This document shows positions 33,001-39,959 of a stretch of 64,000 nt of DNA, in pieces (the stretch's first letter is position 1; every line of letters begins with the position of its first letter). Below the pieces are notes generated by a model. It saw only the letters and a list, made by a program, of their open reading frames with translations. It was not told the origin of the DNA and ran no database searches. Source of the stretch: Gyrodactylus bullatarudis (lineage: Eukaryota; Platyhelminthes; Monogenea; Gyrodactylidea; Gyrodactylidae); assembly GCA_012064415.1 (NCBI GenBank), contig SSNU01000052.1, positions 250,403 through 314,402 of the forward strand. Direction: 5' to 3'. The position numbers were made by a program, and so were the translations under genes.

Positions 33001-34421
33001 TTTCTACTACAATCGATTCAAATCTAAATTTGAGCCGTTTGAATGCAATTTAATCAGCACTGCATATTCTAGTTTAAAAATTCGATTTGGGACATGCTGA
33101 AGATTTTTAGGAAAATGGGATGGTGGGGTATCAGAGAATTAAAATTTCATAAATGGCATTTTTAAGTTTGATCTAACAGATTCGCATTGCAGCCGAAACA
33201 TTGTTCGGAAAAAATATATATTTGACTCGCCCTACTATCGTATTAAATTTGGCAATACCTCGATTAACATTTTTTAAATCTGAAACAAAATTGAAAATAG
33301 CATAGAAAATTAAATGGTAGCAAACATGGATTTGAGTAAAATAAACAGCTTGAATGCAATTTATTTAGCAAATTACTTATTGAAATTATGACAATATGCT
33401 CGTCAGGCTGAAATAATGAGATTCTGAAAAAGTTTTAGCTGTAGATTTCGAATTTGTTTTTTACGAAGTTTAGGGTCTCTTTTGCTCTAAAAGTTTATCA
33501 AAGATCGCATTACATAAAGACAGAAATAATCTGCAAAAAAATCTCTACAACTCCTTGCCTAAATCTTTTGAGCTACATCTTCTGGTCTAGAAGATATGCT
33601 TGATAGTATCTCTCAAATTCAGTTTTTTCAGACTAAGTGAAAAATTCAAATCTATTTTTGGAGCACTTAGGACTGGTGCAGGAGATTTTGACATGTGTGA
33701 AGTCAGCTGAAATTTATGATGCTGGCTTGAAAATTAGAGAAAACGTCTTAAAAAGTAGGTAATCAGTGATTACTAATCACAAGAGAAAAGTAACGGTCCC
33801 TATTTTCTCATTCAATCTATTGGTACTTTTTATCAAATTGAACCAATCAGAGGTTTAAAATTAAATCTAAAAGTACATTCTGAATCAGAAAAAATCTTGG
33901 CCTGAATTGATAATCACAGAATTTCTAGTAAATTGAAAAATGATAAAACTTACAATCAAATATTCGTCAACAAGGCTTTTGACTTCCTTGAATTTGACAC
34001 CCTCTGTAAATCCGAAATTGATGATATCTTGAGGACTTGAAACTTGAATTTGAGTGGATCTAGAAAGACTAGGATCTAGCCAAGTTCTAGCCCAATTCGG
34101 TGTGGACGGAAGACCACGCATTGCAAGATTTAATGAATCATTATTAAGAAGATTCAATGTAAGCTTTTCTGTTCCATAAAAACCACGAGGCGATTCTAGT
34201 TTTGCTGAAATAACAGCGAGTAATGGCAAAGATATACTCCTGCCATCTCGATCTTTTTCGTCAAGCCAAATGAATCGACAATTGGTCACCTTCAGAATGC
34301 CTTTTTCATAGGATGTTTTTGTTGAATTCTCGTAAATTCTTACACCGTTACATTGAATCAATAATTTCTCGTTATAGTCCTTGTCAATTTGGGGGAATGA
34401 ACACCATCTAAATCTATCCAT
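15012..34421 (-). CDS. VPS36: VPS36, ESCRT-II subunit (five exons)
   Basis: Minus-strand exons 33954-34421, 30253-30453, 27432-27605, 27192-27347 and 15012-15230 join in phase into 405 residues (human VPS36 has 386). Exon 1 is the GLUE domain: MDRFRWCS, GVRIYEN, CRFIWLDEKDRDG, which in relatives binds ubiquitin and phosphoinositide. Exon 2 has INKAFEDLDNLMNSAQLMV. Exons 3-5 are the winged-helix core: LLSMGIEQV, IDLASIYCRINRSRGLDLVS, and the C-terminus SLAKERLSNAVDAGHLCID…FFYPNKFI (human [22 protein letters not shown]). VPS36 sorts ubiquitinated cargo at endosomes and with VPS22/VPS25 recruits CHMP6. All introns are GT-AG: 3,500, 2,647, 84 and 11,961 bases. CHMP6 ends 143 bases upstream on the same strand. 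The start is the only in-frame Met before the GLUE fold and sits 2 bases after a TTTCTTAG acceptor-like run. Confidence 0.95.
15424..16137. repeat. Fold-back family A, complete hairpin (~714 bases)
   Basis: The arms start ATCAATATGAAGATGGGAAT and end in the inverted sequence, and they pair for about 340 bases each with few mismatches. Both arms show the AGTAGCGCCAAATTCCCATT block and its complement and the GAGAGAGTGATCAAAAATTG block. There is no coding frame. It lies just inside VPS36 intron 4. Confidence 0.9.
16396..16440 (-). ncRNA. Hammerhead ribozyme-like motif, left arm
   Basis: On the minus strand: helix I 5' side TAAAAG (16440-16435), CTGATGA (16434-16428), a minimal helix II GT…AC, GAAA (16418-16415), helix III ATA…TAT with a six-base loop, then the cleavage site, and helix I 3' side CTTTTA (from 16402). 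It is the mirror copy of the plus-strand motif at 16656-16701. Confidence 0.7.
16656..16701 (+). ncRNA. Hammerhead ribozyme-like motif, right arm
   Basis: Helix I TTAAAAG (16656-16662) pairs perfectly with CTTTTAA (16695-16701). CTGATGA is at 16663-16669 and GAAA at 16679-16682. Helix II is two pairs (GT/AC) with loop ATGTC. Helix III is ATA (16682-16684) with TAT (16691-16693), loop AAACGA. The predicted cut follows T16694 in a UAUU context. All invariant core bases are present. The very short helices II and III resemble the type I hammerheads reported in PLEs. Confidence 0.74.
17390..17780. repeat. Tandem pair of a dispersed repeat, inverted relative at 19345-19465
   Basis: The unit TAGTATAGCACGAGTTTGAC(G) plus a GAGCCAAGATC tail occurs at about 17427-17470 and, diverged, at about 17735-17775. 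The second is preceded by TGACTCTGGAAAGCAGGTTTTC at about 17660. The inverse combination (GATCTTGGCTCTATCATTCG-like, then ACCTACTTCCCAGGGTCATA) lies at about 19345-19465. These look like ends of an old element now scrambled. Confidence 0.6.
18140..18550. repeat. Inverted repeat of a second fold-back family
   Basis: Bases about 18140-18270 (CTGGCCAAATTTAGACCATT, GAGCTCAAAATATTCATCGA) recur inverted at about 18415-18550 (TCGATAAAATGTTGAGCTCA, AAATGGCCTTAATTTGGTCA). The arms are clearly related but more diverged than in the other hairpins, so this is an older copy. Wording of some blocks (GAGCTCAAA, CATTAGACAAAGAA) recalls family A, so the families may be related. Confidence 0.65.
19472..19715 (+). 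repeat. Dispersed repeat, inverted copy at 57970-58205
   Basis: About 240 bases beginning AGAGCCTCAAAAATAGTAGC and including CTTCATCATGTTGAATCTAT and ATTCATAAGGGTATTGCTTT match, in reverse complement, the sequence at 57970-58205. There is no ORF. The two copies lie in VPS36 intron 4 and just upstream of the Merlin transposase. Confidence 0.8.
20327..20962. repeat. Fold-back family A, complete hairpin
   Basis: The left arm starts GAAGTTATGAATTTATGATT and the right arm ends AACTTCATATAAATTAGC. The blocks TTTGGTGCCAGAATCTCATT and GGGATTTTGGCGCCAAATCG are the two inverse strands of the same marker. The centre carries the AAGTAGGGAAAATGGTCAAA hinge shared with the MULE-containing copy at 4270. 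Confidence 0.85.
21500..21725 (+). pseudogene. LINE remnant (post-reverse-transcriptase C-terminal region)
   Basis: Broken frames read ELVKDLDFIDHYNYVINKFI then KVYARPIIEYCSAVWNPECD. The RPIIEYCSAVWNP motif is characteristic of the segment downstream of reverse transcriptase in CR1/Jockey-like LINEs (usually RP.LEY….W.P). It is a 5'-truncated scrap in VPS36 intron 4. Confidence 0.7.
22490..22712. repeat. Small palindrome with degenerate hammerhead-like arms
   Basis: Outer arms AATGAAAGATGATGCCAGAG and CTTTGGCATCATCTTTCATT, inner blocks GGGCATACTCTTCAGTCTAT and AATAGACTGAAGAGTATGCC. Each arm contains CTGAAGA…GAAA in hammerhead order (minus strand 22553-22547, plus strand 22649-22655 with GAAA at 22664-22667). 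Helix I does not pair well, so ribozyme activity is doubtful. It clearly parallels the palindrome at 16371-16727 (shared GC(G)CTTTATTTCG…CATACTC blocks). Confidence 0.7.
24149..26065 (+). pseudogene. Broken transposase-like gene of an uncharacterised animal family
   Basis: Successive plus-strand frames 24149-24586, about 24665-25753 and 25766-26065 read as one protein interrupted by a frameshift after …AECQELI and a stop after PRLNFRA. Recognisable blocks are LRVVCLIHTVENLLKAVLSR, RTLGPHRYAGPIGRVLH and SNTQGIERLIGDVKKGLK. From memory, arthropod and cnidarian genomes carry many uncharacterised proteins with the same order (CLLH.NELPLRHL…GP..F.G.IG…HTQ..ER.VK), which look transposon-derived. 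I cannot name the superfamily. The N-terminal part has a C-x-C-C cluster (LCNCCYKPK). It lies antisense in VPS36 intron 4. Confidence 0.6.
27192..27347 (-). CDS. VPS36: VPS36 exon 4
   Basis: In-phase 52-codon exon: IGGCIDLASIYCRINRSRGL, DLVSPKDVIKACGIMEKLNL, PVVMKKFPSGLL, aligning to human [20 protein letters not shown]. Donor GTAAGT, acceptor ATAAG. An 84-base intron separates it from exon 3. Confidence 0.93.
27432..27605 (-). CDS. VPS36: VPS36 exon 3
   Basis: A 58-codon exon: EEGEDLDGSIQELRSQLLSM then GIEQVEGFGLDLVQ and VRLAKEISNLALKIIT, aligning to human FKSYLLSMGIANPV…LAKQLAGIL. Donor GTATGT, acceptor TTTAG. Confidence 0.92.
28141..30039 (-). CDS. Orphan 632-residue ORF nested in VPS36 intron 2
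   Basis: A single uninterrupted minus-strand frame of 632 codons lies wholly inside a VPS36 intron, on the same strand as its host. I recognise no domain. It is rich in K, F, L, N and charged residues and looks like a soluble helical protein. It has scattered cysteines but no regular zinc-finger spacing, no signal peptide and no clear membrane segment. The length is far above chance for such AT-rich DNA, so it is almost surely coding. The longest frame starts at 30039, but an ATG at 30003 preceded directly by an acceptor-like CATTAAG gives a more natural start (MELYKRWNL). Same-strand nesting means transcription of VPS36 must read through it. It could be a retrocopy, a lineage-specific gene or a mobile-element gene. 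Confidence 0.72.
   Translation of the reverse strand: MTYILLLHLRIKMELYKRWNLKFSLFRNLMKVTYSELLVLRESFEYKRHTYETLKEVLVKLYFGETFWLKNSFTGFIFTDWEYTQLQGFGGDSADYKKFFKFLTNDQVSVEEFLTNQSDYCSKKALARSKNDSFYVHLVDNLGPLRKSTLWNMMRFHWDKSPKVKYFSLTQEKIIRLYQNYWASNNSCNILSQLTREEFEFIKMNQNKEILIYAYISCKTSLLDFGRLCISVKSFDCFNELLELFTKRIYNAKFVKNILDKCSSLKMVESLEDYLQKVNVIHCKCISSFSHDIIFGEKIIIFQIISTMKSRNTFSTIDRKIEYLLGKNILDTIFHKIPSNGFMRKLDTFFNYSKESFSTKQTVYLLRRYFNHDVLYNSKLLVKKDGFDRFFSLPAFGLENLLERDIGNVQDLLDQINYVNIDLKTFRRCSKFLCSIDHLRENFNEAFFFTLVKLVGKDSQLDLIKCFLLMLQGQKIEKKTFSVKSAKIIECFKYYLMHSDSCKAHELTDEERALLKKFNWIENFYISFLLCKRTYEEFERDCLKCIDFLVENLIEMTKLMFARILCSKFKMYFINQSKELIFCKIEDNKPLDYREYFAELLPTISQLPHDVIYMNKIIIMIVTIINKRIIKA
30253..30453 (-). 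CDS. VPS36: VPS36 exon 2
   Basis: A 67-codon exon: KKEWNYTGAVTRTRFGIADI, then AKLGETDSSINKAFEDLDNL and AQLMVKISKELSISLIKKK. It matches human VGIVGIERKLEEK…[21 protein letters not shown]. Donor GTTAGC, acceptor TTTCAG. Confidence 0.92.
31125..31600 (-). mobile_element. PLE family B 3' fragment (GIY-YIG C-terminus plus 3' region)
   Basis: The minus-strand frame 31337-31567 reads STRGNDHLKKDTAITRHLRQ, then GHEASISNFSILYKNP and FFINLYKPDLCVQKNYSYNL, the C-terminal half of a Penelope GIY-YIG domain. The following noncoding bases (31125-31336, including AAAAAACACCAAAACTCTCC) recur at 56120, 60270-60500 and inverted at 60936-61262. It is 5'-truncated and lies in VPS36 intron 1. Confidence 0.82.
31601..33953 (-). 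other. VPS36 intron 1 remainder, nothing recognised
   Basis: AT-rich intron sequence with no coding frame over 60 codons and no repeat I could match to others in the window. Confidence 0.6.
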
Positions 34422-34564
34422 ATCTAAGAAATATAATATTTTAGAACAAGTAACGAAATAATCAGAAAAAAGAATAATTTTTGAAATTTATTTTTCTTTA
34501 TTGGTAACAAATCTTGAGAAAAAAATAAAAGAACAATTAATTCAAGTATTGTCAGGGGAAGTTA
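34422..34564 (-). promoter_or_regulatory. CHMP6-VPS36 intergenic spacer with poly(A)- and acceptor-like signals
   Basis: The 143 bases between the CHMP6 stop and the VPS36 start read, on the minus strand, first an AATAAA-type run (CCAATAAAGAAAAATAAA), then a pyrimidine-rich tract ending TTTCTTAG two bases before the VPS36 ATG. This order (poly(A) signal, short gap, 3' splice site, next ATG) is what operons resolved by spliced-leader trans-splicing look like. That reading is inference; a small promoter or a 5'-UTR intron are alternatives. Confidence 0.5.
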
Positions 34565-35170
34565 TTAAGCAGTTAAAGCAACTTTGGGATCATCGAAATC
34601 TTTTTCTCGAATATTATGATCAATAGAATCAATAGGAACTGATGGTAGTTCAGGATCTAATTCCATGGAAATTAATTCGGCGAGAAGATCTTCATCGTTA
34701 GTACTAATATTTGAGCCGTGAAGAATACTGTCGATTTCTTCTTGATACTGTCTGGCCTCTTCAGAATCCTCCATAATCTTTTGAACGTCATCAATTTTCA
34801 TAAGGTTTTGAAGTTTCTTTAACTCAGAATTACTAGTTTTTAGAGCTTCGACTACTTTTACTTGCATTTGAGTAGACTCTACCTGATTGATCATATCATT
34901 AATGGTTGAAAGACTCTGTTCTAATTTTTCTACATGTTTTTCCAAGGCTTTCTTCTTTTTAATAAGTCTCAAAGCACTAGACTGTATGAAAAATTAAAAT
35001 TACCCCGGTCTATTATCTTTCACTATTAGCCTTGCTTTGTCAACTAAACTTTGAATTTGCAGATCAGATTTTCTGGTTAACTGGGTTAAATTGTCTCGCT
35101 GAATCTTAAGCTCTAGAAGAGCTTTATCAGCGCTGGAAACTGTTTTTCTCTTGCTAAATAAATTTCCCAT
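34565..35170 (-). CDS. CHMP6: CHMP6 / Vps20, ESCRT-III subunit
   Basis: Exons 35004-35170 and 34565-34976 give 192 residues (human 201). It is the ESCRT-III subunit that links ESCRT-II to filament assembly in endosomal budding. The N-terminus MGNLFSKRK matches human MGNLFGRKK and has the Gly2 used for myristoylation in the family. The Snf7 core follows: ALLELKIQRDNLTQLTRKSD, then LRLIKKKKALEKHVEKLEQS and VESTQMQVKVVEAL. The acidic tail has DVQKIMEDSEEARQYQEEID and EDLLAELISMELD, ending with ELPSVP (human IELPEVP). The intron is only 27 bases (34977-35003): donor GTAATT, acceptor TCTAG, restoring the frame exactly. It is divergent from phenylalanine hydroxylase (110 bases) and directly upstream of VPS36, whose protein complex binds it. 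Confidence 0.95.
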
Positions 35171-35280
35171 TTTTGAAATAAATAATAATTTAAACTAAAT
35201 TGGTTCAAATAAATAAAATTTGAAAGTTTATTTGTTAAAATAAGTCCAATTTAACATTACAAATTACTTTCTACTACGAG
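35171..35280. promoter_or_regulatory. Shared divergent promoter, CHMP6 / PAH
   Basis: Only 110 AT-rich bases separate the CHMP6 and PAH start codons, so one short region must serve both. The PAH ATG is preceded directly by TTACTTTCTACTACGAG, a pyrimidine-rich run ending in AG. No TATA box or other element is certain in such AT-rich sequence. Confidence 0.5.
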
Positions 35281-37038
35281 ATGAAGTACCAAAAAGATTT
35301 TATCGATACTGAAGGAAGCTCTACTATTCTTATAACCCTTCATCAAACTGTGGGAACTCTTGCTGATTGTTTAGAAGTGTTCAAAGTTGAGTCTAAATTG
35401 AATTAATTTATTTTCAGAAACATAACGTAAACCTAATCCATATTGAATCTCGACCTTCAAAGTCGGAAACGAACCTTAAAGATTTTCTCATTAATGCAGA
35501 TAACACTCAAGGTTCACTAGAGGATGCTCTAAAAGATCTTAGATCAAAATATGAAAATGTCAAAGTTCTCTCAAGAAATTCACCAATGATATCTGATAAA
35601 CAAGAAATGGTTTGGTTTCCAAGAAAAATCAAAGATCTTGACAGATTCGCTAATCAAATCCTTTCTTATGGTTCTGAGCTAGACTCGGATCATCCAGGCT
35701 TCAAAGATGAAGTTTACAGGAAAAAAAGAAAGTTCTTTGCTGATATCGCTTTCAATTACAAACAGTAATTTTATAAATCTAATTTTAAGTGGCCAAGAAA
35801 TTCCTCGAATCCAGTATTCAGAGGAGGATCTTAATACTTGGAAGACGGTTTACGATCAACTTACAACTCTGTATCCCACTCATGCTTGTAAAGAATTCAA
35901 CAAAATTTTTCCATTATTAGTCGAGAATTGTGGTTTTACTCGTGATAATATTCCTCAGCTTCAAGATATCTCAAACTTTTTAAGAGATTGCACTGGCTTC
36001 ACATTAAGGCCGGTAGCTGGTCTCTTATCATCAAGAGATTTTCTTGCTGGCCTGGCGTTTAGAGTTTTCCATTCAACGCAATACATTCGCCATTCATCAA
36101 AACCACTTTATACACCTGAACCTGATATTTGTCATGAACTATTGGGCCATGTTCCTCTCTTCGCTGATCCTGATTTTGCAAACTTTTCTCAAGAAATTGG
36201 ACTTGCGTCGCTAGGAGCCAGTGATGAAGATATCAAAAAATTAGCCACTGTAAGTCCTAGATTTTTTCTTTTCAAAAACAAAATTTGATGAAAATCTTTT
36301 GTTTCAAAAATATAACCTCAAATGTCAATCAATCAAAGTTTGGCTATTCAAAGTTGTCTTTTGTCTTGCGAATTAAAGTATTATTTTTTATAGTGCTACT
36401 GGTTCACAGTAGAGTTTGGTTTGTGTCGTGAAAATGGCAAGATCAAAGCTTACGGAGCTGGTTTACTGTCTTCTTTCGGTGAATTACAAGTAAGCTAATT
36501 ATTTAAAAACTTTGCAAAATATTTTATTCTCTAAGGGTATCTACTCATGAGTACATTTATATTGATATATAAAAATTAATTGTTCGGAATACTTTTTCTA
36601 GTATGCTCTATCTGACAAGCCAAAACATGAAGACTTTGATCCGGATGTAACATCTATAACTGAGTATCCTATTACCGAGTATCAGCCAAAATATTTTGTC
36701 ATTGACAGCTTCAAGGATGTCAAAACCAAATTATTGTAAGTGAAAAATTATCTTGGAGATTCTAAACAGACCTCCATTGTAATACAGGCATTCTCATATG
36801 TCAAACTCATTCATTCACTATTTACTCATCTATCGGCAATTAAAAAACGGTATTTTATTTTACAAGGGAATTCTCAAGGAACATTGATAAGCCAATTTGT
36901 GTACGCTATGATCCTTACACACAATCAATAATAGTTCTCGATCACAAGGATAAAATAAACAGTTTCATTTACAACATAAAGAGTGACCTTGACGTTATCC
37001 AAGATGTTATCAACAAAATGTCGGATGGAAAAATTTGA
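35281..37038 (+). CDS. PAH: Phenylalanine-4-hydroxylase (six exons)
   Basis: Exons 35281-35385, 35418-35764, 35790-36249, 36394-36489, 36602-36735 and 36867-37038 give 437 residues (human 452). It is the iron- and tetrahydrobiopterin-dependent enzyme converting phenylalanine to tyrosine. The N-terminal ACT regulatory domain has [20 protein letters not shown]. The catalytic domain has [20 protein letters not shown], the iron ligands in [14 protein letters not shown] (two His) and [10 protein letters not shown] (Glu), and [13 protein letters not shown]. The C-terminus [20 protein letters not shown] is the tetramerisation region. [16 protein letters not shown] and TPEPDIC favour PAH over tryptophan and tyrosine hydroxylases. 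Introns are 32, 25, 144, 112 and 131 bases; the 25-base intron 35765-35789 (GTAATT…TTTAAG) rejoins exactly at …FNYK-HGQEIPR. All key residues are intact. Paralogous aromatic hydroxylases are the only alternative. Confidence 0.97.
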
Positions 37039-37615
37039 CAAACTAAAAATTTATTAGCCCAATGCAGTGCAAATTAAAGTTTTGATTTTGTTTTAGTATT
37101 TAATAAAAGTTTTACTTGTTAGATATTTTTGATTTCAGTTAGTTTTTCACCCGCATAGACAATATGATTCTCTATCTCGGAGCTTGACCCGCTATGATTT
37201 TTTAGATATTAATTTATAGTCATGAAGCAATATTTTTTTAAGAGCAGAATCATATTTACGGTGATTATTTTGAATAAAAGTATCAATGAGTATCGCCAAA
37301 ATTTTAGACCTTTTTTTGTTTATCTTGAATCTCATGTTGGTAATGTAGAACTATGAATTTTAGCGTTATGATTGTTGAATGAATACGTAAATTACTTAAC
37401 GTAATCCATGATCCATTATAATTACAAAAATCATGACGTTTCTTCCTACTTTATTTTCAGACTGTATTCAAGAAAAATATCAACATTCATAGAAATTACT
37501 TTAAAGTATATATACTTAAAAAATCAAACTACAAGTGTAAAAAGTTCAATCGACCAATTTGGCCGTTAAAAATTTGACTTGAAATTAAAAAGGCAACAAC
37601 AACGATGGTAGGGTC
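37039..37615. other. PAH / EF-hand A convergent intergenic region
   Basis: Noncoding bases between the PAH stop and the stop of the minus-strand EF-hand gene. AATAAAAG occurs about 65 bases after the PAH stop and again near 37275, either of which could be the poly(A) signal. Nothing else is seen. Confidence 0.5.
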
Positions 37616-38560
37616 TTAGACCAAGTTTGGCTGAAAGAAAAAATCTCGAAATTGGATAAAGTCCATTCCATTCTCCAAGTCAATGTCGTGTCGTAAAAAG
37701 ATTGCCTTGAGTACATGTTCGTTGTGATCTTGGCCGAGTTGATGGAGGATTCTCTTGATTTCGTCCAGCTCCAAATAGTTGGAGTTGTCTCCATCGAGCA
37801 GATTGAAAATTCGACGGAGTCTTTCATGACTATAGAGAATAATGTATGTTTTTAATATTAGAAATATACAAAATTTATTTTTCATATACGCAAACTCTAA
37901 TGATACCAACCGCAAATCTCTAAGGAGTCAGAGAACGAACTAAATTGTGGCATTTTTCTCAGAGATTATGATTAGTGTTTGTTATGGATCAGGATATGGG
38001 TATTGGAAGTAAAAAGAATAGACGTATTGGGCTGGAACTTTTTATTATCAAGTTGACTAAAATAAAATCCCGTAAGATATCCAGAAAATAATTTCAGTAA
38101 CATTATCACCTTACACATGTTACTTTGATTTTATTGGTCAAAGCTTTAACGATTTCTTATTGGTCAAAGAGGTCATGTTAATAAACAATGTTTAGATTAG
38201 TATGAGAAAGAATTTCAAGTAAATGGGAAGAAAAACTCACTCAACGGAATCATCTGCAAGAGTGGATAAAACTTCATTGAATTCCTCTGCAGTCACCTGA
38301 CGGTCTCCATTTTTATCAAAGGCATTCCAAAAGCCCTAGTAAAGCCAAAGTAAAAGTAAAAATGGACTATTTCCCTTTCCGCTGAGTTGTTCTTTTTGAC
38401 TTACAGCCATTGAATTGTCATCGTATCCTTGATTTCTTAAGAATTGTGTGACCTCATTCTCGGAGAGAATTCTATCCCGATTACGATCCATTTTACTGAA
38501 TAAATCAACTAATTGACGTCGACGTTTTTTCTCCTCACGTATATTCCGCTTGAATCTTCT
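37616..38560 (-). CDS. EF-hand calcium-binding protein A (start unresolved)
   Basis: Exons 38405-38560 (5' edge open), 38241-38335 and 37616-37829. Loop 1 is DRNRDRILSENEV, loop 2 DKNGDRQVTAEEF, loop 3 DGDNSNYLELDEI. A fourth, degenerate loop has DIDLENGMDFIQF. About 155 residues, resembling calmodulin or troponin C in size and layout. Exon lengths and phases of exons 2 and 3 (95 and 214 bases) are identical to those of the neighbouring gene B, so the two are tandem duplicates. In B the first exon begins ATG-AGA-AGA. Here the ATG position is TGA (38561-38563), preceded by CCTGAAG, which could be a splice acceptor to a tiny upstream exon; otherwise the gene has lost its start. Introns are 69 and 411 bases. 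Confidence 0.8.
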
Positions 38561-38563
38561 TCA

Positions 38564-39327
38564 GGTTATTAAAAATATAAATCAATTATCTACTTTCAAG
38601 TAGATATGTATTATGATGAAAAAGGTTTAAAATCTGTATATTCTTAAAACTTTAACCAGTTCAACTTATCATTAATAAAACAGGTAGCAAGAATGTTTTA
38701 ATTTCATTTTAAATTGCATTAGCTTCGATATATACAGAATGAGATTAGGAATTTTTCTCTCAATTTTTAAAAGCATTCACAAGCTCTGAATCAAAACTCA
38801 CTGAAATATGAAGCTCTAAGTGAATTTCAAATATAAATTTTATTGACCAAGTTAAAATGTAATAAAGAAAAACACAAAAATTTCTCATGACCAACTTTAT
38901 TTATTTTTCTTTCAAATTTATTAGTTTTTTTCAGATTTTTTTCAACCCCCGAAAGTGTGAATCCCCATGCACAATGTTAAACAGAAGGAATGATACCATC
39001 TCATAATTTTCTTGTTATGTTATTTATTTATTTAATAATGGCAAAATAATAATTTATTAGGTGATATAAATAAATATAGGGTTATATAATGAGGATAGAA
39101 GAATTTTTCTTTAATTAACGGTATGTTTCAAGACAGTTTGGCTCAGACATGCTTCATATATATTATTAAATATATAATATATTTAGGTTGTGAATAGGCT
39201 GTGAGGAAATAAATTGTAAAAGATTAAATGATAATCAGGGGAAAAATTAAAAACTTTTTTTTCTTTAAATGGACATTTCTTGCTTTTTATTGATTTGATG
39301 GCTGGTATATCGAATTTCCCTCATTTT
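38564..39327. other. Spacer between EF-hand genes, nothing recognised
   Basis: AT-rich sequence. I looked on the minus strand for a short first exon for EF-hand gene A and found no ATG with a convincing donor. It includes an AATATATTAT-type palindromic AT run near 39165-39185. Confidence 0.45.
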
Positions 39328-39911
39328 TCAAACGTATGAGGGATTAGAGAATAGTTGTAAAAAGTCATCAAAAGCAACACCACCATCAGCTGATATTCCA
39401 TTTTGAGCTAGAATAGCTCTGATTAAATCGTCGTTAACTCCATTGCCAAGTTGGGTTAGAATTTGTTTGATTTCTGTCAATTCCAGACGACCAGAATTAT
39501 CCTGATCGAAGAGGTTGAAAACTCTACGTAATCTCTCTTCACTTGGGAAAAAATTGTGTCATGTTAAATTTCATTATTTCAAAAGAAAAAAGGCACAAGT
39601 GTCGTTTCCTCAGCAAATCAACTTACTCAATACTATCATCAGGAAGTCTGGAGAGAACTCTGTTGAATTCTTCGGCGGTAATTTGGTAGTCACGATTGAG
39701 ATCAAAAGTTTGCCAGAAGCCCTAAAATTGAGTCGATTAGGAAGAGATCTAATCTTACTGTTATAGCAGCTTGATCATAGCCATTTTGTCTAAGGAAACA
39801 GTTGACTTCTTGACGAGTCAAGATTCTATCTTGATTAACATCCATTCTTCTGAATAGATCAACGAGACGTTGTCTCCTTCCAATATCTTCACGGCGTGAA
39901 AATCTTCTCAT
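39328..39911 (-). CDS. EF-hand calcium-binding protein B
   Basis: Exons 39759-39911, 39627-39721 and 39328-39541 give 153 residues, calmodulin-sized. EF-hand loops: DVNQDRILTRQEV, DLNRDYQITAEEF and DQDNSGRLELTEI are good calcium loops. The fourth (AQNGISADGGVAFDDF) lacks a canonical loop. The N-terminus is strongly basic (MRRFSRREDIGRRQR), unlike calmodulin, and the tail ends FSNPSYV. Introns are 37 bases (39722-39758) and 85 bases, both GT-AG. Start at 39911 is the only ATG before loop 1, and a TTTCTGTAG acceptor-like run lies about 25 bases upstream. It is the tandem paralogue of gene A. The function is probably a calcium sensor; I cannot assign an orthologue. Confidence 0.88.
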
Positions 39912-39959
39912 TGTTGTTCAACTTTTACTCAATTCTACAGAAATTAGGATCAACATTCA

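Noticed and set aside
35586..35768. PAH exon 2 ending at the stop after FNYKQ (35766-35768)
   Set aside because: The stop lies inside a 25-base GT-AG intron; splicing it out gives FNYKHGQEIPR, which matches the conserved enzyme.
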